A DNA stretch of 64,000 bases, from NCBI GenBank assembly GCA_029783825.1, contig JAREIK010001718.1:3476898-3540897 (forward strand), in the 5' to 3' direction. Each line of letters starts with the position of its first letter. Positions within the stretch are counted from its first letter, which is position 1. The DNA is from Sapria himalayana. Its lineage: Eukaryota; Streptophyta; Magnoliopsida; Malpighiales; Rafflesiaceae. A program made the position numbers and the translations under genes. The notes under the pieces were generated by a model. The model saw nothing but the letters and a program-made list of their open reading frames with translations, made no database searches and was not told the DNA's origin. Positions 62,151 through 64,000 of the stretch are shown piece after piece.

Positions 62151-62567
62151 GGCCCATACGGCCAGGCCAAGCACGAGCGGGCCATGCACTGCACGACACG
62201 GCTTGCCTTGCTTGCGGGCCATGTCGGGGCAGGCACGCCACGGAACAGTAACCGTGCCGTGCCTGGCCCGACACGAAAGCATGCCTGTGCTCAAAAAAAA
62301 AGGGTCGGGCCAGGCCGGCCCTGCCCGTTTGACATGTCTACTTTTTTCTTTAGGAAAAAGTGGTTGGATGAAAATTTATTCATTATTGAATATCCATAAG
62401 AAAAACATTCATAATTATCAATAATATGAAATACATTATCATACTAATCAAAGAAAAAAAAGCTAATCTATATATAAACAAAAAATCTATAAGAAAATTG
62501 CACAAGTTGGGTGCTCTAATTACTAAATAAAAAAATAAATAGCAACAACAAACAACTATAATATTCC

Positions 62568-63040
62568 TAGAGATGTCAAACGGGCCGTGCTGGGAGGCCC
62601 CGTCACGGTTTTAGGCTGCATAATCAGGGATATTGTGCCGGGCTAGGCACGACACGATTATTATATCTTGCCTTGCCAGGCCTGACATAGTTTCTTTAGG
62701 CCAGGCCCGACACGGGCCTATGACACGAAATCTGCATGGTTTGGCCCAGTTTAGCCTGGTTCGGATCGGGCCAAAATCCTAATTTTTAAAAAATTAGGGT
62801 TTTGATGGTGCGCCGCTACACGCCTTTGTCCTTTCAGGGCTCTGCGAGCCTTGTCCATTAGGCATTGGTTTGTTGTGACCATGCTCTGTGCGTGGTCACA
62901 CCTTTTGTGCCGATGTGTCGTGCTGTGCTAGCAAAAACTTTGGCCTGGCACGGCACAACTCGTCCAGTAGGTGCGCCCGGCATGGGCCTGGGCACATCAC
63001 TGCAGCGTGCCGGGCCGGTCCTGCTTGTTTGACACATCTA
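62568..63040. mobile_element. Small non-autonomous hAT-type element, 473 bp
   Basis: Left end TAGAGATGTCAAACGGGC; right end, reverse-complemented, TAGATGTGTCAAACAAGC. Both match the ends of the 58920 element. The whole body is GC-rich terminal-type sequence with GGCACGAC motifs and no coding capacity. Flanking 8-mers AATATTCC (62560-62567) and AATACTCA (63041-63048) match at 6 of 8 positions, consistent with an aged target duplication. Confidence 0.8.
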
Positions 63041-63048
63041 AATACTCA

Positions 63049-63770
63049 TAGTCAAATTGTTGCATAAATATCTATTACATCAAGCATGAAAGAAAAAAAA
63101 AATAAGTCAAGACATTTTTATAATATTCATAAATATTTTAGTGGTTTATCTATTATGAAAATATAAATTATAGTAATATAAGTTGTAAGAATGGTGTCAT
63201 CCTAAATTTTTATCTTGAAGAAGAATGAAGAAGTAATTCACTTCTATATATTGTCCACTTATAAAATATTGGTTTAAGAATTATATATCTCATTTTATAA
63301 TTGTCGTATTAGAGAATATGAGAAATAAGTAGGTACCCAACTTTCTCAAAAAATTATGATTCATAGTGCCACAAAGTGATGACCATCATTGTCCTAAACT
63401 CAGCCTATGTATTGAATTTTGATATAATTGTTTATCTAAGATAAATATAAATTATTAATGGATTATATTATGTGCAAATTGGTGTTCAATTATAATTTGT
63501 GAAATTTACTAATTGGAGGTATTTGTGATCATTCTAAGAAATATTAAGACTCAGATTTTTTCACATATCTAAGTTTGTGAATAATTATATGTAGGCAAAC
63601 TAATATAATAGAATCTATGAAATGATTAATTATATTGAAAATATAAACTTTATTTGATATGATAATAATTAGATAATAAATATTTTTTATTATTTTATTA
63701 TTTGAAGTTAGTTTGTTAGAGGACCTATATCAGATAAGAAATTAATATTTGACTCAATGAAAATATTTAT
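63049..63770. other. No gene recognised
   Basis: AT-rich DNA between two hAT-type elements, with no supported frame. Confidence 0.4.
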
Positions 63771-64000
63771 TAGAGTGCAATTGACATGGCCGTGCAATCG
63801 TGCCATGTTGAGCACGACATAGGAACAATACTACTAGCTCGACACGATATGGTTGGCCTGCAAAGTACAAGCCATATGGTCATGCCACACCATGTCGGGT
63901 AGCCAATTCTCCTCTACCCTGCCCATTACATGAAAATGCAATGGGCGAGGTAGAGGAGGTTCGACTGCTTAATTGTGACCAACCACGTAAGCAATATCTG
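63771..64000. mobile_element. Third hAT-type end, running off the window
   Basis: Starts TAGAGTGCAATTGACATGG, comparable with TAGAGGTGTTAACCGGGC, and continues with GCCGTGCAATCGTGCC, GAGCACGACAT and similar GC-rich motifs to the window edge. Its size and coding content are unknown. Confidence 0.55.

Larger units (their letters stand above)
58920..62340 (+). mobile_element. hAT transposon, 3.4 kb, with perfect 8 bp target duplication
   Basis: The exact 8 bp CTTTTTTC lies on both sides (58912-58919 and 62341-62348). Ends are TAGAGGTGTTAACCGGGC and, reverse-complemented, TAGACATGTCAAACGGGC. Both terminal regions (about 58920-59110 and 62150-62340) are GC-rich with many GGCACGGC / GGCACG motifs, the likely transposase binding sites, in strong contrast to the AT-rich interior. 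A single broken transposase gene runs left to right. The exact target duplication shows insertion is younger than most TEs here. Confidence 0.95.

Noticed and set aside
62184..62424. Two overlapping + frames in the hAT right end
   Set aside because: Same compositional effect in GC-rich terminal DNA, and they run across the element boundary.
1..64000. tRNA, rRNA, snRNA or organellar inserts
   Set aside because: I looked for tRNA-like CCA/TTC boxes and conserved rRNA words while reading and saw none convincing. A covariance-model scan would be needed to exclude small RNAs.

Overview
This 64 kb window is nuclear DNA from a flowering plant with a large, transposon-filled genome. It is very AT-rich, has spliceosomal introns, and carries nearly every major class of plant transposable element (TE). 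I cannot name the species. I see no tRNA, rRNA, organellar or bacterial sequence.

The only likely host gene is the 5' part of a lipoate-protein ligase A-like gene on the + strand. Exon 1 is at 50377-50561 and exon 2 at 57338-57570, with matching splice phase. Its 6.8 kb first intron has swallowed a decayed Ty1/copia element. The gene runs off the window, or is truncated, after exon 2.

Layout. 1-2520: decayed Ty3/gypsy element, - strand. About 4490-7420: decayed Ty1/copia element, - strand, integrase plus a probable LTR. 7440-7781 and 19425-20040: two halves of one MULE (Mutator-like) transposase, split by an 11.6 kb CACTA-type element (7782-19424). That element has subterminal repeat arrays, long AT-rich minisatellites, an intronless ARF1-type GTPase retrocopy and a GC-rich triplet-repeat island. 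20.9-27 kb: gene-poor, with microsatellites and a dispersed repeat. 27051-34333: near full-length L1-type LINE, - strand, with a 13 bp target duplication. 34446-37321 and 37584-49382: two sibling CACTA elements in the same orientation. The larger has a TNP2 transposase pseudogene and a nested PIF/Harbinger element (43650-47907) with both its genes. The smaller is an internal-deletion derivative whose gap is filled by hAT-end-like DNA. 50.4-57.6 kb: the lipoate ligase-like gene. 58920-62340: hAT element with a perfect 8 bp target duplication and a broken transposase. 62568-63040: small hAT-type non-autonomous element. 63771 to the end: a third hAT-type end.

All TE genes seen are broken, very often by changes that fit C-to-T transition, as expected for methylated, silenced DNA. 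The most informative feature is the set of readable nested insertions. Three insertions (ARF retrocopy, Harbinger, CACTA in MULE) can be validated inside the window from empty-site copies or from protein continuity. I found no convincing new multi-gene functional system. The most unusual unexplained structure is the GC-rich triplet-repeat island at 17990-18362, flanked by near-palindromic TATACTAAGTATA arrays.
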